This document shows positions 1-8,599 of a DNA stretch of 64,000 bases, piece after piece. Position 1 is the stretch's first letter. Each line of letters opens with the position of its first letter. The DNA comes from Halorussus limi. Its GTDB lineage: Archaea; Halobacteriota; Halobacteria; Halobacteriales; Haladaptataceae. The stretch covers positions 62,001-126,000 of the forward strand of contig NZ_CP096661.1 in assembly GCF_023238205.1 (NCBI RefSeq). The letters are read 5' to 3'. Position numbers and translations under genes: made by a program. The notes beneath the pieces were generated by a model that did not search any database, was not told where the DNA came from, and saw nothing but the letters and a program-made list of their open reading frames with translations.

Positions 1-154
1 TGTCTCTGCCGAGTCGCGTTTCGTGGTCCGTGTGCGTCGAACGTATCATGTCGAGTTGGCTGTCGTGAAGCTCGAATTCTCGCGCGTTGCGTCGGTCGTA
101 CTCGGTGATTCGGTCACGGCATCGAACTCCACGTTCCGGGGTAGCGATATTTAC

Positions 155-167
155 TATCCGACGTCTA
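155..167 (-). promoter_or_regulatory. Copy 1 of palindromic TATCCGnCGGATA-like element
   Basis: The sequence TATCCGACGTCTA matches the left half of the 13-bp palindrome TATCCGnCGGATA exactly and the right half with two mismatches. It is flanked by TTTAC on one side and TAAGCC on the other, as in the better copies at 14572 and 12129. Its orientation (TTTAnTA side facing lower coordinates) matches the other five copies, which all precede minus-strand genes. It may therefore serve a minus-strand gene that starts near position 49 and leaves the window, rather than the plus-strand GT2 at 344. Confidence 0.4.
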
Positions 168-343
168 AGCCGTTGGAAGGCGGGGTCTACGGCCTGCAAC
201 GGTCGAAATCTTTCTCGGGCGCGGTCGGCCGCTCCCCGCCGATTCGACTCCCGCCCGTGACGCCTCGTTCCTCGACACCGTCGCCTTGCACCCGACTTAG
301 CCGGTCGGTAGTAATGGCCGTCGGGTGCCTACGTCCCGAGAAG

Positions 344-1303
344 ATGCCCACAGTTTCGGTCGTCATCCCGACGTACAACCGTGCGGAACTGCTGACCAGA
401 GCCATCGACAGCGTCCTCGCTCAGACCTACGACGACTTCGAACTCGTCGTCGTGGACGACGGTTCGACCGACGACACCGAGGCGGTCGTCACCGGTTACG
501 ACGACGACCGGGTGCGCTACCTCGCCCACGAGACCAACCGCGGCGCGAACCCGGCGCGGAACACCGGCATCGAGGCCGCCGAGGGCGAGTACGTCGCCTT
601 CCTCGACTCGGACGACGAGTGGCGACCCCGAAAGCTCGACGCCCAACTCGACCGACTCTCGGGCACCGGCGACGAGTGGGTCGCGGTCTACTGCGACTAC
701 GAGGTCACGGTACCCGGCGCGTCCGGACTGATTCGAGAGGCCGCCGCCGACCTTCTGGCGACGGACGACGGAGAGGCGGTCGTCGAGGGCGGCGAGGACC
801 TCGTCGGCCCGACGCTGGCCGACACGCTTCACACCGGGGCCGGGTCGACGCTGCTCGTCCGGACCGAAGTCGCCCGCCGAATCGACGGCTTCGACGAGGA
901 CCTCGACTGGTTTCAGGACCCCGACTTCCTGCTCCGGGTCCTGCTGGAGGGGAACCTCGCGCACGTCCCCGAACCGCTGGTCGTGCGCCACTACTCGGGG
1001 TCGCCCGACGCCGACACCGCCGCGGCGGCCGACGAGGAGTTCCTCGACAAGCACGCCGACTCGGTCCGGCGCGCCGAGCGCGACGGCTACGACGTTCGGG
1101 GCGCTCACGACCTCGTCCTCGCCAAGTACTACCTCCGGGAGGGCCGGTTCCTGCGAGGGCTGGCGAAGCTACGGACCGCCTCGGCTGGCCCGCGACAGGT
1201 TCCATCGCTCGCGTGGTTCGCCGCGACCGGGAGTCGGCGCGGGCGCTCGGCGATGCTCGCGGCGCTCGCGATGGCGGTGCTGGTCGCTCGGCGGAGTCGG
1301 TAG
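344..1303 (+). CDS. Family 2 glycosyltransferase (GT-A fold)
   Basis: A cytoplasmic or membrane-associated transferase expected to add a sugar from a nucleotide-sugar donor to a growing surface glycan. The N-terminus reads PTVSVVIPTYNR, followed by the donor-binding VVVDDGSTDDT and later the LDSDDEW segment with the metal-binding DxD-like acidic cluster, all typical of GT2 in that order. The protein from ATG 344 is 319 aa, a normal size. An in-frame ATG at 314 is possible, but the start at 344 sits directly before the conserved first beta strand. The C-terminus has a short hydrophobic stretch (MLAALAMAVLVA) that may attach it to the membrane. It stands alone on the plus strand beside the minus-strand glycan operons. 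The acceptor and sugar are unknown. Confidence 0.85.
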   Translation: MPTVSVVIPTYNRAELLTRAIDSVLAQTYDDFELVVVDDGSTDDTEAVVTGYDDDRVRYLAHETNRGANPARNTGIEAAEGEYVAFLDSDDEWRPRKLDAQLDRLSGTGDEWVAVYCDYEVTVPGASGLIREAAADLLATDDGEAVVEGGEDLVGPTLADTLHTGAGSTLLVRTEVARRIDGFDEDLDWFQDPDFLLRVLLEGNLAHVPEPLVVRHYSGSPDADTAAAADEEFLDKHADSVRRAERDGYDVRGAHDLVLAKYYLREGRFLRGLAKLRTASAGPRQVPSLAWFAATGSRRGRSAMLAALAMAVLVARRSR

Positions 1304-1559
1304 CGGGTCCGAGTCGGTTTCGTACTTTCGCCCTTATTTTGGAAACACAGAGTGAGCTTTGGGACGTAGAAATATTTCTCAGGAGTGGGTAGAAACTGCT
1401 AACAGCGGTATCGAGTTATTCGTGTAGAAATGCGCTCACGCCCCGTTTCGACGAAACCACTCGAACGACGAGGTGTCCGTCGCGTCAAATCCGGAAAACG
1501 TCCAATCGCGGAAAACGGGGGAACGCCACCCGGACCGAGAAACCGTTCGACGGACTCGA

Positions 1560-2726
1560 CTACCAGAACTGACCGCCGACGAGGCGACCGAGCAGACTGT
1601 CGGTGTCGGAACTGTCGTCGGTCCCGTTCGCGGTCGTCGTCCGGTTCGTCGTGGTCGTCGTCCGGTTCGTCGTGGTCGTCTCGTCCAGATTTATCATCGA
1701 CTCGGTCGTGGTCGTCGTGCCGTTCTCCGTCGCAGTTCCATTTACCGTCGTCCCGTTCATCGTGGTCGTGCCGTTGGGGGCCGTCGTGGTGTTCCCGGCG
1801 GTCCCGTTGGTCGTTCCGGCGTCGGCGGTGACGGTCGTCTCGGCGAACGACGACAGTTTGCCTTCGACCTCGTAACTCGGCGTGCCGACGGTGACGGTGT
1901 CGGACCCCGAGACGGACCCGGACGCGAACTCGACGGCGTAAGAGCCGTCGGCGGCTATCTCCGCGCCCGCCACGCGGTCGGTCCGGCTATCGTAGACGTA
2001 GGCGACGCCGCCGGCGTCGCCGCTGTCGGTGGTGCCCTCGACCGTCCACGTCTTCGCCGTCGCCGGAACGCCCGACCCGGCGGTCGGGTAGTCCGCCACC
2101 TTCCACGCCTGAAAGCCGTTCTGAAGGGCGTAGACCTCCTCGAAGCCGTCGTCGATGAGATTGGCCGCGCGCTCGACGGCGAGGTGCGTCGGGCAGTGGC
2201 AGTAGGTTATCACCCGGTCGGAGTCGGGCCAGTCGTCGGTCGGGTCGTCGCTCCCGCCCTTCGGCGGCGGACTCCGGACCGCGCCGAGGACGTGCGAGAC
2301 CTCGTAGCCGTACTTCGCTCTGGCGTCGACCATGCGCGCCTCGCGCCGGGCGTAGAGGTTGTACGCCACGTCGAGCGGAACCAGCGGCACCTCGACCGTC
2401 GAACCGCTCTCGGCCTCCTCGCTTACTGTGGGGAACGAATCGGCGTCGAACTCCGTCGCCGACGGCCGGTCGTCGAACTCCGGCGGGTAGCCGTCGTCCG
2501 GGGTCTGGTCCGTCGGGTAGTCTTCGGCGCTCTCGGTCGTCTCCTCGCCCGCGGTGGTCGTCTCTCCGCCGTCGGTCGTCGTGGCGTTCGCGGTGGTCGT
2601 CCCGTCCGCGGCGGTCGTCGTCCCATCGCCCGAGTCCGCGCCGGACTGACACCCGGCGAGCAACGCGGTCGCGGCCGTACCGGCCGTCAGGAGGTAGCGC
2701 CGTCGGGTCGTGGATTTCGAGTCCAT
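1560..2726 (-). CDS. Tat-exported rhodanese-domain lipoprotein
   Basis: Predicted 388-aa protein with a twin-arginine signal (TTRRRYLLTAG) and lipobox LLAGC, so it is probably exported folded and lipid-anchored outside the membrane. A Thr/Ser/Asp/Gly linker leads to a rhodanese-like domain (about residues 125-235) with the active-site loop YCHCPTHLA, which fits sulfur transfer or sulfide/cyanide chemistry. A beta-rich segment (about 240-310) follows. The tail is a Thr/Asn-rich low-complexity region with N-x-T sequons, probably glycosylated, ending in a short GRLVGGQFW-type motif. ATG 2726 is chosen because it starts the Tat signal and lies about 26 nt after a TATA-like ATAATAAA, implying a leaderless transcript. 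The longer upstream frame lacks support. The exact substrate is not known. Confidence 0.85.
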   Translation of the reverse strand: MDSKSTTRRRYLLTAGTAATALLAGCQSGADSGDGTTTAADGTTTANATTTDGGETTTAGEETTESAEDYPTDQTPDDGYPPEFDDRPSATEFDADSFPTVSEEAESGSTVEVPLVPLDVAYNLYARREARMVDARAKYGYEVSHVLGAVRSPPPKGGSDDPTDDWPDSDRVITYCHCPTHLAVERAANLIDDGFEEVYALQNGFQAWKVADYPTAGSGVPATAKTWTVEGTTDSGDAGGVAYVYDSRTDRVAGAEIAADGSYAVEFASGSVSGSDTVTVGTPSYEVEGKLSSFAETTVTADAGTTNGTAGNTTTAPNGTTTMNGTTVNGTATENGTTTTTESMINLDETTTTNRTTTTTNRTTTANGTDDSSDTDSLLGRLVGGQFW

Positions 2727-2750
2727 ACCCACCGCTCCGGGCGGAGGGCA

Positions 2751-2769
2751 GTTTATTATCTGCCGGGTA
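2751..2769 (-). promoter_or_regulatory. Promoter with palindromic element copy 2 (rhodanese lipoprotein)
   Basis: On the coding strand TACCCGGCAGATA overlaps the TATA-like run GATAATAAAC. The 13-mer (2757-2769) is an imperfect match to TATCCGnCGGATA. The AT run sits about 25-30 nt before ATG 2726, as expected for a leaderless haloarchaeal promoter. Confidence 0.5.
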
Positions 2770-2973
2770 TGCGCCGCGTAGCAGGTGGATAGTAACTGAC
2801 GAGTGCCTGTCGAGTCGGCGCGAGGTGGGCTCGGCGTGCGGCGGTTTTCGCCGACCGTTCGCTCCCCGCGCTCCGGGAGTCGCGGAGGTCTACGGGGAAC
2901 GGTATCGTCCGACGAATCCGAAAAAGGAGGCTGGTGTCGGCCGACCGAACTCGTCACGGCGTCGAGTACATCG

Positions 2974-4953
2974 TCACGGCGTCGAACACATCGTCACGTC
3001 GCCGTTCGCGTACACCTCGCCCATCGTCGGGCGGCAGAGCCGCGACTGGGGGATGTCCCGAATCTTCCCGGACCCGTTCTCGCCGGTCAGGAAGAACGAC
3101 GCGCCGCGGCGCTGGTACTCCCGGTAGACCACGAGGTCGTGGGTCACGGGGCGACTCTCGTTGACGACGGCCGGAGCGGCCGGGTACGACCGCGTTCTGG
3201 TGAACACGGTCTGGTAGGGGTGGTCGGTGTGGAGAATCTGGCGTCCGGTCAACTCGTCGCGGTCGGGCGACCCCGTCATCGCGCCGATGGTGTCCACCGC
3301 GGCGAGTTCCTGTTCGGTGTAGCTGAGTCGCTCGCGCTCGCCGGGGAACACCGGGTCGTCCACCGTCCCGTTGCTCGACATCACCATTACGCTCGGGAAC
3401 GCGAGCGCGAGGACGACCGCGAGCGCGACGAACAGGCGCGAGTCGAGCGACCGCGAGAGGTAGCGTAAGCCGACGACGCCGAGTACCGCCATCGGCGCGT
3501 ACATGAAGGCTATCCAGCGCTGGGGAACGAAGTTGTCGATGCCGAACATCGGCAGGCCGAGGACGAACACCAGCATGACCGCGGTCGAGACGAGCAGGGT
3601 GAACGTCGCCTGCGAGGCCCGCTTGCGGTGGACGACGTAGAGGCACCCGACGAAGGTCAGGAGCATGAACAGCAGAAAGCCCGTCGTGTCCACGTAGAGC
3701 GCGACCTGTTCGACCAGCGTGGGCGCGGCGCTGGCCGCCCCGCCGCCGGACGACCTGCTCGCGCCGCCGACCAGATTCAGGAACCCGGCGCTCGACGCGA
3801 GCGTCTCCATCAGGTAACTCAGGACCAGCGAGAGGAAGGGCTGGTCGGCCCCCGCGTAGGGCGTGAACGACCACATGAACAGGGTGAACCCCGCGTCGAA
3901 GACGAGCAGGCCGAGGATGCGGACGGTCTTCTCGCCGTCGAAGGGGTTGAAGACGCTCGCCGACCCCGCGAACGGCCCGTACTCCACGAGGAGGCGCGCC
4001 GCGAGCGTCGAACCCAGCAGGACGAGCATGATAAACGTCGAGACCTGATGGGTGAGGATGATCGCCACCGAGACGACCGACAGGAGCAGGAAGTCCCGGA
4101 GTCGGTTCTCGATTCGCATCAGGCGCACCACCATGTAGGCGACCCCGAGGAACATGAACAGCCCCTGACTCGTCGGGATGACGTGGATGCCCCACTCTAT
4201 CGGGTAGTCGGCGACGGCGTACAGCGCGGCCGCGAGGACGGCCCACCGCTCGCCCGTGAACAGGTTCGCGGTAGCGTAGACGAACAGCGACGCCAGCGGC
4301 ACGACGAGACCGAGCGAGAGGTGGAGCGCGATTCGGAGCGAACTGCCGTACAGCAGCGAACTCGCCACGACGTAGAGGTGGTAGAACGGCGCGGCGTAGT
4401 GCTTGTTGTCGTCTATCGCGTCCAGCGTCCCCTCGGTCAGGATGGCGTCGGCCAACCGGGGAACGTGCGTCCAGAGGTCGATGCCGATGAACCCCGGATT
4501 CACGTACAGCGCCGGGAGCCGAATCGCGGCCGCCAGAACCACCACCTGTGCGAGTAGCCAGTTGCGGTCGAACTCCTCGTCGCCGACGAACAGCGCCTGT
4601 CCGACGACCAGCGTCCCGAGGACGCCCGCGATGTCGTAGAACAGGAGCGACCGCTCGCCCGCCCGGACCGCGACGACGACCAGCGCGGCCGCCCCGAGGA
4701 AGACGACGCTCGGCAGGAACGCCGATACGCGCGCCGGAAGTCGCGGCAGAGCGTGGTCGTCGCGGGTCTCGGTGCGGACGCCCGCGAGGTAGAGCAGGCA
4801 CGCCACCCCGAGGACGACCGGAATCGTCTCGATGTAAATCTGGGAGGCGAAAAACCGGAGCGGGAACAGCAGGGACGCGACGAGGACGCCGAGTCCGGCC
4901 ATCGTGGTGTCGATGCGCAGGTCGCTGAACGCCCTGCCCAGTCGGGTGGACAT
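2974..4953 (-). CDS. Large polytopic membrane protein, probably glycan assembly or transfer
   Basis: A 659-aa integral membrane protein with about a dozen or more hydrophobic segments from residue 15 to about 530, then a soluble C-terminal part ending in short charged segments. The architecture resembles large multi-spanning GT-C-type glycosyltransferases and oligosaccharyltransferase-like proteins of archaeal glycan clusters, but I see no diagnostic WWDYG motif. Family assignment is by topology and context only. Its ATG overlaps the stop of the upstream GT4 gene (TGATG), so the two are probably translationally coupled. As the last gene of an operon with a nucleotide-sugar dehydrogenase and two glycosyltransferases, it likely acts in lipid-linked glycan transfer or polymerisation at the membrane. 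A flippase or polymerase role is equally possible. Confidence 0.75.
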   Translation of the reverse strand: MSTRLGRAFSDLRIDTTMAGLGVLVASLLFPLRFFASQIYIETIPVVLGVACLLYLAGVRTETRDDHALPRLPARVSAFLPSVVFLGAAALVVVAVRAGERSLLFYDIAGVLGTLVVGQALFVGDEEFDRNWLLAQVVVLAAAIRLPALYVNPGFIGIDLWTHVPRLADAILTEGTLDAIDDNKHYAAPFYHLYVVASSLLYGSSLRIALHLSLGLVVPLASLFVYATANLFTGERWAVLAAALYAVADYPIEWGIHVIPTSQGLFMFLGVAYMVVRLMRIENRLRDFLLLSVVSVAIILTHQVSTFIMLVLLGSTLAARLLVEYGPFAGSASVFNPFDGEKTVRILGLLVFDAGFTLFMWSFTPYAGADQPFLSLVLSYLMETLASSAGFLNLVGGASRSSGGGAASAAPTLVEQVALYVDTTGFLLFMLLTFVGCLYVVHRKRASQATFTLLVSTAVMLVFVLGLPMFGIDNFVPQRWIAFMYAPMAVLGVVGLRYLSRSLDSRLFVALAVVLALAFPSVMVMSSNGTVDDPVFPGERERLSYTEQELAAVDTIGAMTGSPDRDELTGRQILHTDHPYQTVFTRTRSYPAAPAVVNESRPVTHDLVVYREYQRRGASFFLTGENGSGKIRDIPQSRLCRPTMGEVYANGDVTMCSTP

Positions 4954-5930
4954 CAGGTGGCACCTCCGCCCTCGGTCGTCGGGGTCTCCCCGACCGTCGC
5001 GGTCCCATTCCGCTCGCAGAGAACGCGCTCGTAGACCGCCCGGAGTCGCCGGCCGGTCGTCTCAAGTTGCCACTCTCGGGGAAGTCGCGGACCTTCGGCG
5101 ACGCACGCCGGCGAATCGCCGCCGGCGTCCGCCAGAACCCGGTCGAGTTCCTCGGCGAGTCCGTCGGTCGTCTCGCGGACCGCGGCACCGGGCACGTCGC
5201 CGACGAATCCCACGTCGGTCGAGACGACCGGCAGGCCGCAGGCCGCGGCCTCCTTGGCGACCATCGGGCCGCTCTCGCGCCGCGAGGTGACCAGCAGGGC
5301 GTCGCTGGCGTTCAGGTAGTGGGGCATCTCGTCGTGGGGGACCCCGGTGACGGTCCGGAGGTCGGCCTCGGCGTCGGCCGCCTCGACCACGCGCTCGGCC
5401 CGCGGGAAGTCCTTCTCGGGGCGCTCCGGCGCGTACGGAAAGAGGACGACGTTCCGGTCGTCGTCCCATCCGACTCGCTCGCGGGCCGACTCCCGCGGAA
5501 TCGGACGGAACAGGTCGGTGTCGATGCCGAACGGGATATGGGTGTACGGTCGCCCGAGCGTCTCGGCCATGCGGCGACTCGGCAGGACGGTCGCGTCGGC
5601 GAGTCCGGCCGAGACCCGACTCAACTGCCGAATCCACTCCCGCTCGCCCATCAGGTCGGTGCCCCAGAGCGTGAGGACGACCGGCCGCCGGGCGAGCGCA
5701 AGCGCGAACGGCGCGGTCAGGCCGTAGTTCGCGTGGACAACGTCGTGGTCGTCCAGCGCTCGCAGGACCTCGGGGAGGAACCGGGCGTACTCCGCCGCGG
5801 TCCGGGGTTCGTCGGGGGAGTGGCTCCCCGGCACCTCGCGGACGGTGGACTCGACGCCCGCGGCGTCGAGCGCGGCCACCTGCGCGTCGAAGAACGGGCG
5901 GCGCTCGGTGACGAGTTGGAGGACTCTCAC
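4953..5930 (-). CDS. Family 4-type (GT-B) glycosyltransferase
   Basis: Predicted 325-aa GT-B glycosyltransferase that adds a sugar to a lipid-linked or polysaccharide acceptor on the cytoplasmic side. It shows LWGTDLMG in the N-terminal domain, IPFGIDTDLFRP at the domain junction, and the C-terminal donor-binding block RRESGPMVAKEAAACGLPVV with the family E-x7-E pattern. The start is a GTG at 5930 whose GTGA overlaps the stop of the preceding gene; the next upstream in-frame starts fall inside that gene. Its own stop overlaps the ATG of the downstream membrane protein, so it is the middle of a tightly coupled operon. The donor sugar cannot be told from sequence. Confidence 0.85.
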   Translation of the reverse strand: MRVLQLVTERRPFFDAQVAALDAAGVESTVREVPGSHSPDEPRTAAEYARFLPEVLRALDDHDVVHANYGLTAPFALALARRPVVLTLWGTDLMGEREWIRQLSRVSAGLADATVLPSRRMAETLGRPYTHIPFGIDTDLFRPIPRESARERVGWDDDRNVVLFPYAPERPEKDFPRAERVVEAADAEADLRTVTGVPHDEMPHYLNASDALLVTSRRESGPMVAKEAAACGLPVVSTDVGFVGDVPGAAVRETTDGLAEELDRVLADAGGDSPACVAEGPRLPREWQLETTGRRLRAVYERVLCERNGTATVGETPTTEGGGAT

Positions 5931-7015
5931 TCGGCGCGCACCTCCCGGTCGCGGTTGGCCTGCATGTCGAGCGTCATCGCGGCCAACAGAGCCAGACAGC
6001 CGACGGGGACCAAGACGGCCGTCGTCACGTCGGCCGACTCGAACCCCGCGAGGCCGCCGACCGTCGCGCCCACGCCAGCGAGGGTGCCCACCGCGAGGGA
6101 GGCGACCCCGAACAGGTAACAGAGCGCGAGCGGGTGGAAGTCCCGGACCAGATACTTGGTGTGGAGTCGCCAGACGAACCCCTTGAGCAGGAGCGCCGAC
6201 AGCTTCGGGACGAACGACGAGTACCGGATACTGCTGGTCTCGTCGCCGTACACAGCGGGCATCGGCACGTCGGCGACCGTGAATCCGTAGGCGTTGAGTT
6301 TCACCAGCACGTCGTTGCAGAACCCGTAGTCGGTGTAGAAGTCGCCGGTCCCGATGGTTTCGAGCGCCTCGCGCGAGATGGCGGTGTAGCCGTTCTGGGG
6401 GTCCATCGTCTTCCAGTAGCCGCTGGCCAGTTTCGTGAGGAACGTCAGCAGCCAGTTTCCGAACAGCCGCCACCCCGTCATGCCGTCGCGGAACTCCCGC
6501 TGGAGCAGTCGGTTGCCCTTCGCGTAGTCGGCCCGCCCCTCGACGACGGGGTCGAGGAGTCGCGGGAGTTCGTCGGGGTCCATCTGAGCGTCGCCGTTCA
6601 TCACGGCGACCACGTCCACGCCGTCGGCCAGCGCCCGGCGGTAGCCGGTGGTTATCGCGCCGCCGACGCCGAGGTTCTCCTCGTGGCGAATCGGCACGAC
6701 GCGGTCGCCGACCGCGACGCCGCCGTCGGCGGTCGCGGAGTCCGCGGCGACCGCGCTCCCGCGAGAGCGCGAGCGACCGCGGTCGCCGTCGGTTCGTTCT
6801 CCGCGCCCGCCTCGACTTCCGCGGCCGTTTTCGGCGGCCCGCCGGTTGGCCTGCTCGGCGGCCCGCCGGACGTGTTCCCACGTGTCGTCGGTCGAGCGGT
6901 CGTCCACGACGTAGATTCGGTCGACGAACTCGGGCATCGTCTCCACGACGGTGCCGACGAGCGCCGACTCGTTGTACGCCGGGACGACCACGCCGACCCG
7001 CGTGTCCCGGTACAT
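5927..7015 (-). CDS. Family 2 glycosyltransferase, DPM-like, with two C-terminal membrane segments
   Basis: A 362-aa polyprenyl-phosphate glycosyltransferase-like protein. The N-terminal GT2 core has VGVVVPAYNE, YVVDDRSTDDT and VMNGDAQMDP (metal-binding acidic motif). The C-terminus carries two hydrophobic helices (about residues 295-350), as in dolichyl-phosphate mannose/glucose synthases. It probably charges a polyprenyl phosphate with a sugar for extracytoplasmic transfer. An Arg/Gly/Ser/Asp-rich insertion of about 45 residues (about 60-105) interrupts the core between the DDRSTDD motif and the EENLGVGGA motif, where family members usually have a short connection. It begins 1 nt after the stop of the dehydrogenase gene and overlaps the following GT4 by 4 nt. 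Confidence 0.88.
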   Translation of the reverse strand: MYRDTRVGVVVPAYNESALVGTVVETMPEFVDRIYVVDDRSTDDTWEHVRRAAEQANRRAAENGRGSRGGRGERTDGDRGRSRSRGSAVAADSATADGGVAVGDRVVPIRHEENLGVGGAITTGYRRALADGVDVVAVMNGDAQMDPDELPRLLDPVVEGRADYAKGNRLLQREFRDGMTGWRLFGNWLLTFLTKLASGYWKTMDPQNGYTAISREALETIGTGDFYTDYGFCNDVLVKLNAYGFTVADVPMPAVYGDETSSIRYSSFVPKLSALLLKGFVWRLHTKYLVRDFHPLALCYLFGVASLAVGTLAGVGATVGGLAGFESADVTTAVLVPVGCLALLAAMTLDMQANRDREVRAE

Positions 7016-7016
7016 C

Positions 7017-8363
7017 TCACAGCCTCCGGTAGACGAAACCGCCGTCCTCGGCGGTCTCGGCGTCGAACGTTCCGTTCACGTCCATCAACACCGGGTCGTC
7101 GGCCGCGGCGTCGGCCGCGGCCGCGAGGTCCAACCGCTCGAAGGTGTCGTGGGCGGTCGCGACCAGCACGCAGTCGGCGTCCTCGAACGACGGCGACTCG
7201 CGGACCTCGATGTCGAAGTGGTCGCGCATCGCGTCGTCGTCGGCGTGGGGGTCGTAGCCGGCCACGTCCACGTCGTACTCCCGGAGGACGTCGATGACGC
7301 CCTGCACCTCCGAGGTCCGGATATCGGCGACGTTCGGCTTGTAGGCCAGTCCCAGTACCAGCACCTCGCTCTCGCGGAGGACCTTCCCGGCGTCGTTGAG
7401 CGCCTTCAGCGTGACTTCGCCGACGTGCTTGGGCATGTACTCGTTTATCTCCCGGCCCTTCAGGGTCAGTTTCGGCGTGTACCCCTGCATCTCCGACCCG
7501 TAAGCGAAGTAGAAGGGGTCGACGGGGATGCAGTGGCCCCCGACCAGTCCGGGCGAGTAGTCGTGGAAGTTCCACTTCGTCCGGGCGGCGTCCAGCACCT
7601 CTTGGGTGTCGAGTCCCATCTGGTGGAACACTATCGAGAGTTCGTTTACCAGCGCGATGTTGATGTCGCGCTGGACGTTCTCGATGCACTTGGCGGCCTC
7701 CGCGGCCTCGATGGAACTCACCCGGTGGACGCCCGCGCCGACGACCGACTCGTAGAGCGCGGCCACGTCCTCGCGGACGTCGGGGTCGTCCGCGCCGACG
7801 ACCTTGACCACCTCGCGGATGCCGTGGTCGTCGTCGCCGGGCGAGGTCCGCTCGGGCGAGTACGCGACGTGGAACTCCTCGTCGGCCGCGAGTCCCGAGG
7901 CCGCTTCGAGCGCCGGAACCAGCACGTCGCGGGTCGCGCCCGGATACACCGTCGATTCGAGGACGACGGTGGTGTCGGGCGTCAGGTGCTCGCCGACGGT
8001 GTGGCCCGCCTGCTCGACGTACCGGAAGTCGGGGTTCTGGAACTCGTCCACCGGCGTCGGTACCGTGATGCAGACGTACTCGGCGTCGGCGATGGCGGCG
8101 GGGTCGGCCGTGAACTGCACGTCGCTCTCGGCGATGGCGGCGTCGCCCACCTCCTCGGTCACGTCCTCGCCGCGCCGCAGGCGTTCGATGCGCTCTTCGT
8201 CGATGTCGTATCCGAGTACCCGCTGTCCCGCGTGGTCGAACTCGACGGCCAGCGGCAGGCCGACGTAGCCCAGTCCCACGAGACAGACGGGGACTGACTT
8301 CGGCGTCGCTTCCTCTCGGTCCATCACCGAAGTTCGGTCGGTGTTCTCGTTGTACGAACTCAT
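7017..8363 (-). CDS. Nucleotide-sugar 6-dehydrogenase (UDP-Glc / UDP-HexNAc type)
   Basis: Oxidises the C6 hydroxyl of a UDP-sugar to the uronic acid in two NAD+-dependent steps, supplying acidic sugar for the surface glycan. The 448-aa protein has the NAD-binding start CLVGLGYVGLPLA, the central ESTVYPG and AAKCIENVQRDINIA helix, and the catalytic-cysteine motif GGHCIPVDP, then a C-terminal Rossmann-like UDP-binding half (VLGLAYKPNVADIR). The start ATG 8363 leaves a 20-residue leader before the conserved core; ATG at about 8325 is an alternative. It heads the operon with GT2, GT4 and the membrane protein. The motif set fits UDP-GlcNAc/UDP-ManNAc dehydrogenases as well as UDP-glucose dehydrogenase. 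A second paralogue lies in the adjacent operon. Confidence 0.9.
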   Translation of the reverse strand: MSSYNENTDRTSVMDREEATPKSVPVCLVGLGYVGLPLAVEFDHAGQRVLGYDIDEERIERLRRGEDVTEEVGDAAIAESDVQFTADPAAIADAEYVCITVPTPVDEFQNPDFRYVEQAGHTVGEHLTPDTTVVLESTVYPGATRDVLVPALEAASGLAADEEFHVAYSPERTSPGDDDHGIREVVKVVGADDPDVREDVAALYESVVGAGVHRVSSIEAAEAAKCIENVQRDINIALVNELSIVFHQMGLDTQEVLDAARTKWNFHDYSPGLVGGHCIPVDPFYFAYGSEMQGYTPKLTLKGREINEYMPKHVGEVTLKALNDAGKVLRESEVLVLGLAYKPNVADIRTSEVQGVIDVLREYDVDVAGYDPHADDDAMRDHFDIEVRESPSFEDADCVLVATAHDTFERLDLAAAADAAADDPVLMDVNGTFDAETAEDGGFVYRRL

Positions 8364-8410
8364 GGTGTCGGGAGTGAATCGCTTCTCGTCGTTGGACAGG
8401 CCGCGAACCG

Positions 8411-8433
8411 GTTTTATTATAGACGGGATAAGC
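8411..8433 (-). promoter_or_regulatory. Promoter with palindromic element copy 3 (nucleotide-sugar dehydrogenase operon)
   Basis: The coding strand reads CTTATCCCGTCTATAATAAAAC; its 13-mer core (8418-8430) is an imperfect TATCCGnCGGATA. The strong TATA-like TATAATAAAA lies about 50 nt before ATG 8363, giving a short leader of about 25 nt. Confidence 0.55.
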
Positions 8434-8599
8434 CGCGGAACGCGGCCGAACTCGGCGGAATCGCCGCCGCCGGAATCGTCTCGACTGGAATCGTTCTCGA
8501 TGAAATCGTCTTTCGTGGGAACCGTTCTCGATACAATCGTCCACCGCGGAGTCGTCCCCGCCGGAAACGGTCTCGGCGTGGTCGTCTCCGGCGAGACCC

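Noticed and set aside
1-49. Possible minus-strand gene starting at ATG 49 and leaving the window
   Set aside because: Only about 15 codons (IRSTHTDHETRLG) are visible, too little for a call; mentioned only as a possible target of promoter element copy 1.
325-1392. Long Arg/Pro-rich frame overlapping the GT2 gene on the same strand
   Set aside because: It is a shadow in another frame of a strongly G/C-biased gene: composition is almost all Arg, Gly, Pro and Asp with no family motif.
1741-1830. Repetitive GTCGTCGT-like tract (plus strand) at 1.6-1.8 kb as a DNA repeat or CRISPR-like array
   Set aside because: It is the coding sequence of the Thr/Asn-rich tail of the lipoprotein on the minus strand; no regular spacer pattern exists.
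1473-2792. 439-aa plus-strand frame opposite the rhodanese lipoprotein gene
   Set aside because: Antisense shadow: Arg/Val/Gly-dominated and without motifs, while the minus strand has signal peptide, lipobox and rhodanese loop.
3628-4557. 309-aa plus-strand frame over the polytopic membrane protein
   Set aside because: Antisense of a hydrophobic protein gene, made of charged residues only, as expected for the complement of TM codons.
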